Below, piece by piece: positions 43,621 through 53,681 of a stretch of 64,000 nt of DNA; the first letter of the stretch is position 1; each line of letters opens with the position of its first letter. The DNA comes from Voacanga thouarsii (lineage: Eukaryota; Streptophyta; Magnoliopsida; Gentianales; Apocynaceae): assembly GCA_026120185.1 (NCBI GenBank), contig JANUWF010003369.1, positions 620,001 to 684,000 of the forward strand, given 5' to 3'. The position numbers and the translations under genes are program-made. The notes under the pieces are model-generated. The model was not told the origin of the DNA. It made no database searches and saw nothing but the letters and a program-made list of their open reading frames with translations.

Positions 43621-45735
43621 CTCGAAAGAAAAGAGAATTAAATGATTTAGATGATCATATTGAAGAAAAGAATGATAAAAACTAAAAGAGAACTGATGAG
43701 AAAATAAAAGAATCAGAAGTTGATGAAAGAAATACTGAAATTTTTATTAATTATACCACTTCCGGTAGAAGTTGGAATTGGATAGAAACAGTTATTGATA
43801 ATATATTTGCATACAATATATCTCTTGATTTACACAAGATAATGATGATCTTAAACCTATATCAATTGATGAATGTCGACATAGAAAAGATTGGCTACAA
43901 TGTAAAGATGCGATTCAATCGGAATTAAATGCACTTACAAAATGTGAAGTCTTCATACCAGCAATCCAAACACTGGAAGGTGTAAAACTTGTTGCTACAA
44001 ATGGATATTTGTGCGAAAATGCAATGAAAATAATGAAATCGTATGATATAAAGCATGGTTAGTAACCCAAGGTTTTTCACAAATACTAGGTATTGATTAT
44101 GATGAAACTTATTCTCCTGTTGTTGATACTATTACACTCTAATATCTTATCAGTTTGGCAGTACATGAAAAGATAGATATGCGTGATGAGACTCTACTTT
44201 ATCATGGAGGTCAAGATCAATGAGGGGGAGGTGTGACCATGCAAGGATAAGGACCGATGACAAGATCTAGGTCTAAGAAGATTCAAGAGGATTTTCAATT
44301 GCTCATAAAACTATGCTTGGGGATGGAAGAGGGTTGGAAGATTGAGGAAGCTAGCCAAGAGTTCATTTTGATGACTATCCAAAAAAGACCCCAACAAGAA
44401 CTCAAGCCGGTAACAAAGGCGGATGAAACTTGACCAAAGGAGGCCTTCCAGTGGACAGCTGGCACCAGCCCCAAGCAGCCAAATCGGCACTGGCTTCAAC
44501 CTTCCCAACAACGGCTTCATTCTGCAAGGACTAGCTGAAGACAGAGCCTAACCAGCGCTGGCTCCTGTCGGCTGCCCCGCGTTTTTTATGTTTTCTCCAA
44601 TTTTTTCCAATTTTAATTGTTTGTAAAGACTTATTAAGACCCTAAATTGTAATAGAACCTCAGGGATTACTTAGCTAGGGTTAAGGCAGTATAAATAGCA
44701 CCTTTAGTGATTTAATAAGACAATTCACACACTTTAATTCAAATTTGAGAGAGAATCTTGAGAGGCCCTAGCCTGCTTGTTCATCTTGTTCAAGAGCATG
44801 CTTAAGGGTTAGTCCTCCTTATGAATGGGTCTATAAATCTTTTGGATAATCCAATGTGATTTCTTTGAATGGGTCTTGGTTGTTTTGTTCTTCTAAGGTC
44901 TGTTTGAATTCCATTACTTGGGTGCCTATTTTCTTTATTCTATTTGTTCTTGTTTGCTTTTGTTGCTTCAAGGATATTGGGTTGAGATTATAGTAGAACT
45001 TTCTACTATTCTTTAGGGTCTTTAAAGCTTAGTTCTTCAAGTGTTTGATAGAGGGTAGGTTGTTATTTCATTTTCTCCTTTTATCACCAGAAAATTCTCT
45101 ATTTTGGATCCTTAGGTTGAGTTGAGCTCATAACCAATTAAGCCACCCATAACACCAAGAAAAATCCCACACAAGGTCATATCAAGGCGCCTATTAGTTG
45201 TTATCACTGCTTACTTGTATGAAATATTAGAAAACGATGTTTACATGAAAATCTCCTAAGGATTTCGCTTGCTCGAAGCATATAAACATTATCCTCGTGA
45301 AAATTACTCTATCAAGTTACAGAAATCATTATATGGCCTGAAGCAATTTAGGCGCATGTGGTTCAATCGATTAGTGAATATTTATTGAAAGCAGGATTTA
45401 AAAATGATCAGGTATGTCCTTGTGTTTTTATTAAGAAATCTGATTCTAAATTTGTAATATTACCTATATATATTGATGATATTAATCTTATTGGAACTCT
45501 AGAAGAGCTCCAAGAAACAATTGATTATTTAAAAAGAAAATTCGAAATCAAAGATTTTGGTAAAACTAAATTTTGCCTGGGTTTACAAATTGAACATTTG
45601 GAAATTGGAACATTTATTCATCAATCAACATATATAACAAAAGTTCTAAAAATATTTTACATAGACAAAGCACATCCATTGAGTATTCCAATGATCGTCC
45701 GGTCATTAGATGTGCATAAAGATCCTTTCTAACCT
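43621..45735 (+). pseudogene. Reverse transcriptase of the second copia element, split by a gypsy LTR
   Basis: The left part: ISIDECRHRKDWLQCKDAIQ, SELNALTKCEVF, AWLVTQGFSQ-type wording, GIDYDETYSPVVDTITL and SLAVHEKIDMR at about 44160-44183. The reading then breaks for about 1.0 kb of foreign LTR. It resumes near 45205 as VITAYLYEILENDVYMKIS, then KNYSIKLQKSLYGLKQ and MVQSISEYLLKAGF. The active site is YIDDINLIGT (usual YVDD), followed by FGKTKFCLGLQIEHL, FIHQSTYITKVLKIFYIDKA. Stops and shifts are also present outside the insertion. Confidence 0.82.
44184..45205 (+). mobile_element. Gypsy LTR with its polypurine tract, inserted in copia RT
   Basis: The LTR itself runs from TGTGACCATGCAAGG at about 44232 to CATATCA near 45187 (about 955 bp). 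On its left are the last bases of a gypsy pol and a polypurine tract GAGGGGGAGG; on its right are about 15 bases including GGCGCC. A GC-rich block with repeated CAGC-GGC-CCAGC words lies at 44440-44580, and a TATA-like GTATAAATAGC at 44690. No target duplication flanks it, so it is not a simple solo LTR. Confidence 0.7.
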
Positions 45736-45739
45736 CAAG

Positions 45740-46495
45740 ATGACGATGAAGAACTCTTTGGTCCTGAAGTACCATATCTCAGTGTAATTGGTGCATTGAT
45801 ATATCTTACTAATAATACACGACTTGATATTGCATTTACTGTCAATTTATTAGCAAGATTTAGTTCTTCACCAACACAACGACATTGGAATGGAATTAAA
45901 CAAGTCCTTCGATATTTCCAAGGTACAATTGATCTCGGATTATTTTATTCAAATAAAACCAACCCAACATTGATAGGTTATGAAGATGCTGGTTATTTAT
46001 TTGATCCACATAAAACACGTTCTCAAATGGGCTATCTATTTATATGTGGAAATACTGCTATATCAAGGTGTTCTACAAAACAATTTATAATAGCTACTTC
46101 TTCAAATCTTGCTGAAATTATAGCCATTCATGAAGCAAGTCGAGAATGTGTATAGTTAATATCAGTGATTTATTATATATGAGAATGTTGTGGATTATCA
46201 TCTAAAAGAGATATTCCAACTCCTCTTTATGAAGACAATACAGCTTGCATAGTTGAGTTACAAGGAGGATATATTAAAGGAGATCGGATAAAACATATTT
46301 CGCCAAAATTCTTCTTTACTCATGAACTCCAGAAGAAAGGTGAAATTGATGTGTTACAAATTCGGTCATGTGACAACCTAGTAGATATTTTCACGAAAAC
46401 TTTATCGACTACAACATTTGAGAGGTTGAGATATAAAATCGGTATGCGTCGGTTCAAAGATTTAAAGGGATCATCTCATCAGGGAGAGTAATAAG
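45740..46495 (+). pseudogene. RNase H of the second copia element
   Basis: From VPYLSVIGALIYLTNNTRLD, IAFTVNLLARFSSSPTQRHW, IKQVLRYFQGTIDLGLFYS and LIGYEDAGYLFDPHKTRSQM (catalytic Asp). Then SSNLAEIIAIHEASREC (Glu), EDNTACIVELQGGYIKGDR (Asp), KHISPKFFFTHELQKKGEID and a final MRRFKDLKG. Stops at about 46153 and nearby. The end lies 115 bp before the 3' LTR. Confidence 0.82.
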
Positions 46496-46613
46496 CAAAC
46501 ATATAGAATAGTGTACTCTTTTTCCTTCATTAGATTTTTTTTTTCCACAAAGTTTTTATCTAGTAAGGTTTTAATGAGATATATTCTTTATGTAATGGAC
46601 ATCTAAGGGGGAG

Positions 46614-46896
46614 TGTTGTAAATATATTAGTGAATTAGTGGAAGCTCTACTAATTCTATTAGTAGATATAGATGTTCACCATTAACACCACTAATACATA
46701 TTAGTGGAGTTAGTGGAGGCACCACTAATACATTAGTGGAAATAGATAATTAACTCCACTAATAGAGCTCTATAAATCGAGCTCTTCACCAAGCTTGAGA
46801 GATATAACAATTGTGAGAGAATTGTTAGAGAAAACGTGATAGAAAAGAAAGAGAGAAGTTTGAAGAAATTCTTGTGCAAATAATAGTCAGAGATTT
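46614..46896 (+). repeat. 3' LTR of the second copia element
   Basis: Starts TGTTGTAAATAT right after the polypurine tract AAGGGGGAG (46605-46613). It differs from the 5' LTR at roughly 20 positions by eye. Confidence 0.85.
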
Positions 46897-48228
46897 ATTG
46901 TGTGTAGATTTTATTCTGACACTGTCAAAATTTTATAACAAATGTTTAATATAGAAAGCCAGCAGATAACTTTAAAAAAATTCAAATAGGATTCGAAGTC
47001 CCTAATTACAACTCTTCAAATCACCTGACTTCCCATTGATTCAAAAAGTGTGTAAGAGTGAATATGTGCTAGTGGGTGTCGGCTAGGAAGGGAGAGTATG
47101 AATTATGTATATACGTGAAATAATCAAGACTATTTGTATTAACATTAATATATGTTGGATTATTTTTCTATAAGAACCATTAAGGACTGGCCAACTGTGT
47201 TTCTGTAAACTTCTAAGAAATTCCACACTAATATTCCACAACTTACTTTAGTTTGGAAAACAATTTGAAAGCCTCTTGCTTTCCTAAAATTCCAGAATCT
47301 TATTGCAAACATCAAGTTACAATATACTAAAAATTTTAAAATCCATTACTGGTCTTGTAACACCTTTAATTCCTGTAAGTAATTTATCTTGTAAAATATA
47401 GGTGTCATCTTATCTGATCTCCCAAACAAGAGATCTTTATAACTAAATTAGCATAAAGGAAAGAGACTGAAACTTCATTGAACTCCAAAATAAAAATACA
47501 TAAAGGGTTGTGCAAAACAAATGTAATACTCCTAAAATAATATACATGTCAACTTAGTCTTAATGTACAAGCTGTTCAAAAGTCTATTGACATAACTATA
47601 CACCTAGTGATGCCACACCAGGTTCGCAATTCTCACATGTGCAAATCCCACCACTTGAACCTGAAAAGAGAAACAATAAAATCATGTGGGTGAAAAATAC
47701 TCAATAAGCCTTGTGTGTACTCGTGAGTTTTTTGTAAACATGTATTCGCAAACTGTTATAGATAGTTGGTTTATTTAGAACCTCTCAAAAACAATGTTCA
47801 TTTAATCATTGGTGTTGTGATGTTAAAACCTTGCCCCGTAGTTTCAGAAATACAAATTCTTCCCTCAATAGAAAGACGACCTGCATGCAAAGTCTAAGAA
47901 AGACTTCGCCTTTAGTAGTACAGGTTATTATGAGACTCCTGCACTTACCCGTATTCTACCGGAGTTGTAAGAGCTATTACACATCCTACCTGAAATTCCT
48001 GAATCTTTTACTTCCTATCATAAGATTAAGAGTCCCAATCTTGACGTCAATCACCATCGAGGTAGCAAGGGTTAGAACACACTGAGTGTCCCCGCTAAGC
48101 ACCCCATGAACAACCCAAATTTCATAATAAGCAAATGCTGGGAAAAAAATGACTAGCCAGGAATGACTAATTTCTATGTTCTGTCACTTCGTTTGGAGTA
48201 AGATGAATTCCAAAACTGATTAGGTTAC
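46897..48228 (-). other. LTR-like sequence without ORFs
   Basis: No credible gene. On the minus strand, TATTGAGTATTTTTCACCCACA, TCTCTTTTCAGGTTCAAG and the nearby wording resemble the middle of plant gypsy LTRs, and the region may be the other half of the LTR suspected at 40109-40522. The end is cut by the family A LTR starting at 48229. Confidence 0.35.
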
Positions 48229-48801
48229 TGTTGGGGAATATGCCCTCTTGGACTAGGTTTCTGATGTAAATATCGAATGTTTTAATAAAAGAATTTATTT
48301 TCAGAAATTGTTTGTGAATTTACATTTTATTTGTGCACAATTTTGTTTGGAAAAGACCCACTACGTTTAAGTAAGTGGTCCATGTAAATTGTGGTCTTTC
48401 ACAGTAAGGTATAGATCACGAGTTACTTAACACATAAACTTTTATTCTTAACCGATTGATGAGAATAGAAATCTCATCATGTCTAGGTTATTATGTTGTG
48501 AATTCCAAATGGGGAATGGCTTACCTTTAACCAGTGAGAAGTCCACTCACTTCATGACATAAGCGTATTTCGAATACGTAGAACAGGACTTGTAGTAGTG
48601 GTTTCTAAAAGTACAACATGGTAGAAACCTAGACTACTACTACTACAGTGTGGACTAGTACTCTACGACTTGAGTATAAGTTGGTAGTGTAACGAAGTTG
48701 GAAGCATGTACTTTGATATACTATAGTTGAGGTTCTATCGTAGGACCAATATCCTTACATGTTGGGTATGTGTGACTAGTTAGTTAAGACAGACTTGTGT
48801 A
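48229..48801 (+). mobile_element. Outer family A LTR, left part
   Basis: Starts TGTTGGGGAATATGCCCTC and follows the family A U3 up to GACAGACTTGTGTA at 48801, where the inner element begins. The LTR continues at 58237 with AGATAGTTTTATACTATATCGCCCC. The 5 bp GTGTA (48797-48801) is repeated at 58232-58236. Together the outer LTR is 1809 bp. Confidence 0.9.
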
Positions 48802-50558
48802 TATTGGATTGTATGCTCTCTTAGACTAGGTTTCTGATGTAAAATCAAATATTTTAATAAAAAAATTTATTTTCAGAAATTGTTTGTGAATTTACTTTTT
48901 GTTTGTGCACAATTTTCGTTTGGAACAGACCCATTGTGTTTAAATAAGTGGTCCATGTGAATGGTGGTCTTTCACAGTAAGGTATGGATCACGGGTTATT
49001 TAACACATAAACTTTTGTTCATAACCTATTAATGAGACTGGGAATCTCATCATGTTTAGGTTATTATGTTATGAATTCCAAATGGAGAATGGCTTACCTT
49101 TAGCCAGTGAGTAGTCCACTCACTTCATTACATAAGCGTATTTCGAATACGTAGGACAGGACATGTATTAGTGGTTTCTAAAAGTACTATATGATAAAAA
49201 CCTAAACTACTACCACTACAACGTGGACTAGTACATTACGACTTGAGTATGAGTTGGTGGTCTGGCGAAGCTGGAAGTATATGCTATGATTTGCTGTAGT
49301 TGAGGTTCTATCGTAGGGCCAAAATAATTGCTTGTTGGGTATGTGTGACTAGATAGTTAAGACAGACTTGTACAAGATAGTTTCTGCACTATATCGCCCC
49401 TTGTGGTTGTCCGAATGGTCTAAAATGTCCAGGGCCTGGGGAAATATGACTCGGATGTTTGCTTTAGGGTAGCTCCCTTGGAAAGCAGAAACACCCCAGG
49501 AAGTCGTGGATCATTGGGCTAGAAGCCTAAGGATGGTAAATGTCATTTAGAAGGGTGTTAGTACACTTCTTCCTCTCTAAATGTACGTCGATGTGTAGAG
49601 GGGTATTTTAGTCATTTCACCTGTTGGTTGGAGACTTTGCTAACGCAGCATTGTCCTTGGGGTCAATATTTCCTTATGGTAATATTAGGAAATATTTAAA
49701 ATGCAAAATACAACTATTTTTATGGCAAGGATATTTTGGTCATTTTAGTAGCTAAGGCGTCGTGTCTTTTGGTCGCTAGTATAGACCGTGAGTCCTAATT
49801 AAATACGTGCTAAAGAATTAATTTTAAAATTAAATAGAATTTATTTTATTTAAGTAGCCTAATTTAATTATCGGGCTAGAATAAAATAAAGGTACATGGA
49901 GAGAGAAAATTAATTAAATTAGTTTGGTGGGTTAATTAATTATTCAAGGCTTTGGCCCAGTTTGAATAATTAAAGATTAACCTGGGACTAAACTAATATA
50001 GGCTTAATTAATTGGACTGGTTTATTTGGGCTGAAAAATTAATTATTTATTAATTGGGCCATTTATTTGGTTTTAGTTAGAATAATTAATTAAGCCCAAA
50101 AAGGTTAAACTAAGAGTCCAATGGCCCAATCCAGTTTAACCTAGGGTTTTATTTAGGTTAAACAGGAGGGAAAAAAAAAACAACATTGTTTTTTCCAATG
50201 CTTCCTCTCTGTGAAACATACTAGACGTTTTTTCCTCTCCCTCTCCAGAAAATATTCTTTGGCCCTAGGTTGTTTCACCAAAACGATTTTAGGCAGGCCA
50301 TATACTAGAAGTTCGAAAGCTAGGCGTTCATCTACATGCAAAGACGAAGTAGAAGGCTTGCAGGAATTGCACCAGAAGTTTTCCATGAGCATGCCTACCC
50401 CAGTTCCGCATATTCCAGTTCAGTCGATGTTGAGAACAAGAAGAATAGGTAATGAGAAAATATATTTTTTCCCTTTTTCTTTTTCACGCAGGAGTGCTGC
50501 GTTTTTGTTGTTCCTTGGCTGTCTTTTTGGCTATATTTCGCTTGCAATTTTATCTTCA
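48802..50558 (+). repeat. 5' LTR of the inner element
   Basis: Starts TATTGGATTGTATG (terminal TG changed to TA) and ends TTATCTTCA. A decayed TATA box CTATTTTTATGGC lies at 49714-49726. It carries the small gag exon at 50336-50448. Confidence 0.92.
50336..50448 (+). CDS. LTR-encoded first exon of gag (proposed), frameshifted copy
   Basis: ATG at 50336; MQRRSRRLAGIAPEV, then one extra T (TTTTCC instead of TTTCC near 50380) shifts the frame relative to the 3' LTR copy at 58010-58121. The 5' splice site ATAG|GTAATG is intact. Length 113 nt with the insertion, 112 without. The acceptor and gag ATG of the same element at 52336-52342 are intact. The proposed intron is 50449-52337 (1889 nt) and would remove the LTR end, PBS and leader. 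It is the same exon type as on the minus strand at 21258-21384. Confidence 0.65.
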
Positions 50559-50560
50559 AT

Positions 50561-50572
50561 TGGTATTAGAGC
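50561..50572 (+). other. Primer binding site, initiator tRNA-Met type
   Basis: TGGTATTAGAGC, one transition from TGGTATCAGAGC, two bases after the LTR end. Confidence 0.88.
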
Positions 50573-52337
50573 ATGAAGATATTTGCACATATAGGAAGCC
50601 TGTATGCTAGTTAATAAAATCGGACAGTTATGTGTGATTAACTGTGATCCTTCGCTGGTTTTTTGGTATGGATAGATGGCTTGTTAAACCTCTTGGATGG
50701 AGGTATAGGTGAGATGTAATTCACTGTTTTTCCAAGAATAAATCGTGTAAACCCAATTTTAATGGGTATAGGCGGTTGTTGGTTTTTTGGTTTTATTGAT
50801 TTTGGTTGAAATCGGAGGGCAAAAGCAAGCAAATCCATCGCAGAAAAAAACCAGAAGAAAACGCAGAAGAAGAATCGCACTGGAATTTCTGATGCAGAAG
50901 GTACTGTTCATAGGTTCGGCTCAGGCTCACTGAGCCGAGCCGCCGACAGCAGTCCGTGTACCAGGAGCAACGAAGGCGGCTTGACTTGGCTTGGAGGGTT
51001 TCGGCTCAGCTGCTGCGGGTGAAAATTGAAATGCAAATTTGCAATTCAATTGCGAAATCCGAAATTCTTCTCACGGGTCAGCACTGGGGCCGGTCTCGGG
51101 CTTGGATGGTCCATAAGGCGGACGTTCCGGTGCGGCGGGTGTTGTGGACCGTTGACCAGATTGGTTTTGTTCCTGTGCGGCGGGTGCAGTGAACCAATGG
51201 GAAAATTTTTTTTCCCTTGTATTTTTTTTGCATTTTTTTTGTTTTGGGGTCCATACCAGGCGAAGTTAATATTTTTGCAATATTTATATTCTAGGAATAT
51301 ATTTACATGAAAAATATTAGTAAGGGATTTTAAGATTAAACAAGATAATTAATTAATTAATTAATGTGTTTAATTCTATTATTTGGGCACTTAGGTTTAA
51401 AAAATAGAAAAGCAAGAAAATGTTTACTGTTTTCTGGCATGCTATTTTTTTTATGTACCTATGTGCGCTTTTTCTCAAAGACCAAAGTCTTTAGGAACAC
51501 TTTTGACAAGAAAAATATTTTTCTTCAAAAATTAAATGGTTATTTTAATTTGTACAAAAATTAATCCTTAAATATTTTCTCAAAGGATTTAATCCTTGAC
51601 ATAGAAAATATATTGGATTTAGATATTTTTGTAAATTAAAATGGAGAGCCATTTTGTTTTGTTTTGGACTAGAAAAATGATTTTGTCAAATAAACTTGAG
51701 ACCAAAGTCTCTAGAAAGTTTTAATTGGAAAATTTTTGAAATCATTAAGTTTTAACTTAAATAAAATTAGTCCATGAAAAAATCTCTCAAAGGATACAAG
51801 CCTCGACATAGAGATTTTAATGGACTTGGATATTTTATTTTTGATTTAAGAAAAACTTAATGAAAATTTCAAAAGGATATTTTTCCAGAAAACCTTTATT
51901 TTAAAAGACTAAGTGGGAGAGGGGTTCCAACGGCCCCACGGCTTCCATCACGGTCCTCATTAGAGATCGTGGGTCCCCTCGCGTCACCCTGGGAATGAAC
52001 CCGTATAGGATGGGGATACCACAAGGATCTAGATCTAATGGAAGGATGTAATTAATAACTCGGGACACGTACTATGATCGGCCAGCCCACGTTGGAGGTC
52101 ATAGTGCGAGGTATGTCTATAGGAAATGAGAGAAAACGGCCATCCCACAATGGAGTTATCCTCTAGATCATTACCTAGAAGGAAAATTAATTTGTGGTGG
52201 TTAATACACTTAGCTTAGGGACTGTTAATCTTCCTAAGAAGCTATGTCAGTTTTCCTAAGAGCCAAATTATTTTCAGTGCATAAATTTTATTTTGTTTTC
52301 ACAAACTAAATTCTTTCTTTTATTTTTCGATTTTCAG
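50573..52337 (+). other. Leader and proposed intron of the inner element
   Basis: No credible gene; the short ORFs here are unsupported. Layout as in the minus-strand sister: AATCGTGTAAACCC and GGGTATAGGCGG near 50745-50775, a GC-rich block with GGCTCAGGCTCACTGAGCCG (50917-50936), AATTAATTAATTAATTAATG at 51346-51365, a conserved block 51900-52130, and the pyrimidine tract TTCTTTCTTTTATTTTTCGATTTTCAG ending at 52337. Confidence 0.6.
52336..52337 (+). promoter_or_regulatory. Proposed 3' splice site in front of gag
   Basis: CGATTTTCAG|AAATG after a 30-base pyrimidine-rich tract. The sister element has the same site at 19274-19273 (minus). In the outer copy the AG is mutated to AA (62848-62849). 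Confidence 0.6.
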
Positions 52338-52339
52338 AA

Positions 52340-53241
52340 ATGGTGGGAGGTTCTTTTAGTCCATTGGCCATTATTCTCAGGGAGAATAAGTTAACGGTTC
52401 CAAACTATGTGGATTGGAAAAGGAACCTGGACATAATACTCACAGCTGAGGAGTATAAGTATGTCCTTTACGAGACCTGCCCTGTTATCGGGGAAGGTTC
52501 CACCGCTGAAGAGCGAGAGGATGAAAAGGTATGGAAGAAGGCTGACAAAATGGCACGTTACTATATGTTAGCCTCCATGTCCAATGTGCTCCAGTCAAAA
52601 CACGAGCACATGGCTTTTGCATATGACATCAGTCAATCATTGGCTACTATGTTCGCGGACAAGAGCCGGCTCGCAAGGGAGGAGGCTCTTCGAAATATTG
52701 TTAACACTAAGATGGTTGAAGGAGCATCAATCAGAGAGCATATGCTCAAGATGATTGTTGCTTTCGAGGAGGCGGAAATCTTAGGGGCTGTTATTGACCC
52801 CGAGAGCTAAGTGGACATGGTTCTTGAATCTCTACCGGGCTCCTTCATTCAGTTCAAGTTAAACTATAACATGAACAAGTTGAACATGAGTTTAACTGAA
52901 TTGATGAAGGAGCTCCAGATGGTGGAGAAGGTCATGAAGCCGCAGTTAAAGGCCATGATTGCTAAGGCTTCTTCCTCAAGAACATGGCCAAAATCCAGAA
53001 AGTTCAAGAGGAAGAAGGGGAATGCAGCAGCACAGCCCAAGAACCAGCCCAAGGACAAACCAAAGGGCATGTGCTTCAAATGTAGGAAGAAGGGATACTG
53101 GAAAAAGGAGTGTCCAGATCTTCAAACCAAGAAAAACCCCACAGGTAATGTTTTCTATCTAGAGTCCATATCAATGGTAGGATCAACTTCCACTTGGATT
53201 GTTGATTCAGGAGCCACTGATCATATCTGTAACTCCTTGCA
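52340..53241 (+). pseudogene. Copia gag and protease start, inner element
   Basis: ATG 52340: MVGGSFSPLAIILRENKL, with NYVDWKRNLDIILTAEEYK, YMLASMSNVLQSKHEHM, TKMVEGASIREHMLKM. A TAA at 52808-52810 replaces the Gln codon seen in the sister (ESQVDM). The zinc knuckle CFKCRKKGYWKKEC (near 53073) has lost its His to Tyr. The protease site WIVDSGATDHIC (about 53195) is intact here, unlike the sister. The frame is open otherwise up to the duplicated segment at 53242. Confidence 0.88.
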
Positions 53242-53681
53242 GGGGTTTAGAAAGATAAGAAGACATAAGAAGGGCGAACATGGGCTTCGAGTGGGTAATG
53301 GAGCACAAGTCTTGGTCCTTACAATGGGAGAGTTGGATCTTATTTTTTATTATAATAAGATAGTGGTTTTAAAAGATATTTTATATGTACCTGGTTTTCG
53401 TCAAAATTTGATTTCAGTTGCAAAACTTATTAATCAAGGATATTCTGTATCTTTCCATTTTGGGGTTTAGAAAGATAAGAAGAGTCAAGAAGGGCGAACA
53501 TGGGCTTCGAGTGGGTAATGGAGCACAAGTCTTGGTCCTTACAGTGGGAGAGTTGGATATTATTTTTTATTGTAATAAGATAGTGGTTTTAAAAGATATT
53601 TTATATGTATCTGGTTTTCGTCAGAATTTGATTTCAGTTGCAAAACTTATTAATCAAGGATATTCTGTATCTTTCCATTCT
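53242..53681 (+). repeat. 220-bp tandem duplication in the protease-integrase linker
   Basis: 53242-53461 and 53462-53681 are direct copies, both starting GGGGTTTAGAAAGATAAGAAGA and coding for KGEHGLRVGNGAQVLVLT, KIVVLKDILYVPGFRQNL (second copy VSGF) and NQGYSVSFH. They differ at about nine positions. 220 is not a multiple of 3, so the duplication shifts the frame; the second copy is read in the 53418-53837 frame. Neither the sister element at 18100-18330 nor normal copia Pol has it. Confidence 0.92.

Larger units (their letters stand above)
40523..46896 (+). mobile_element. Second Ty1/copia family, decayed element of about 6.4 kb
   Basis: Direct LTRs of about 285 bp (40523-40808 and 46614-46896) starting TGTTGTAAATATATTAGTGAATTAGTGG, with gag, protease, integrase, RT and RNase H between them. 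The RT wording YIDDINLIGTLEELQ and FGKTKFCLGLQIEH points to a lineage different from family A (perhaps Bianca-like, not verified). A gypsy LTR interrupts the RT at about 44184-45205. The LTR 3' ends diverge after GAGATTTA, and no clean target duplication was found (AATGT on the left, ATTGT on the right, one mismatch). Confidence 0.88.
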
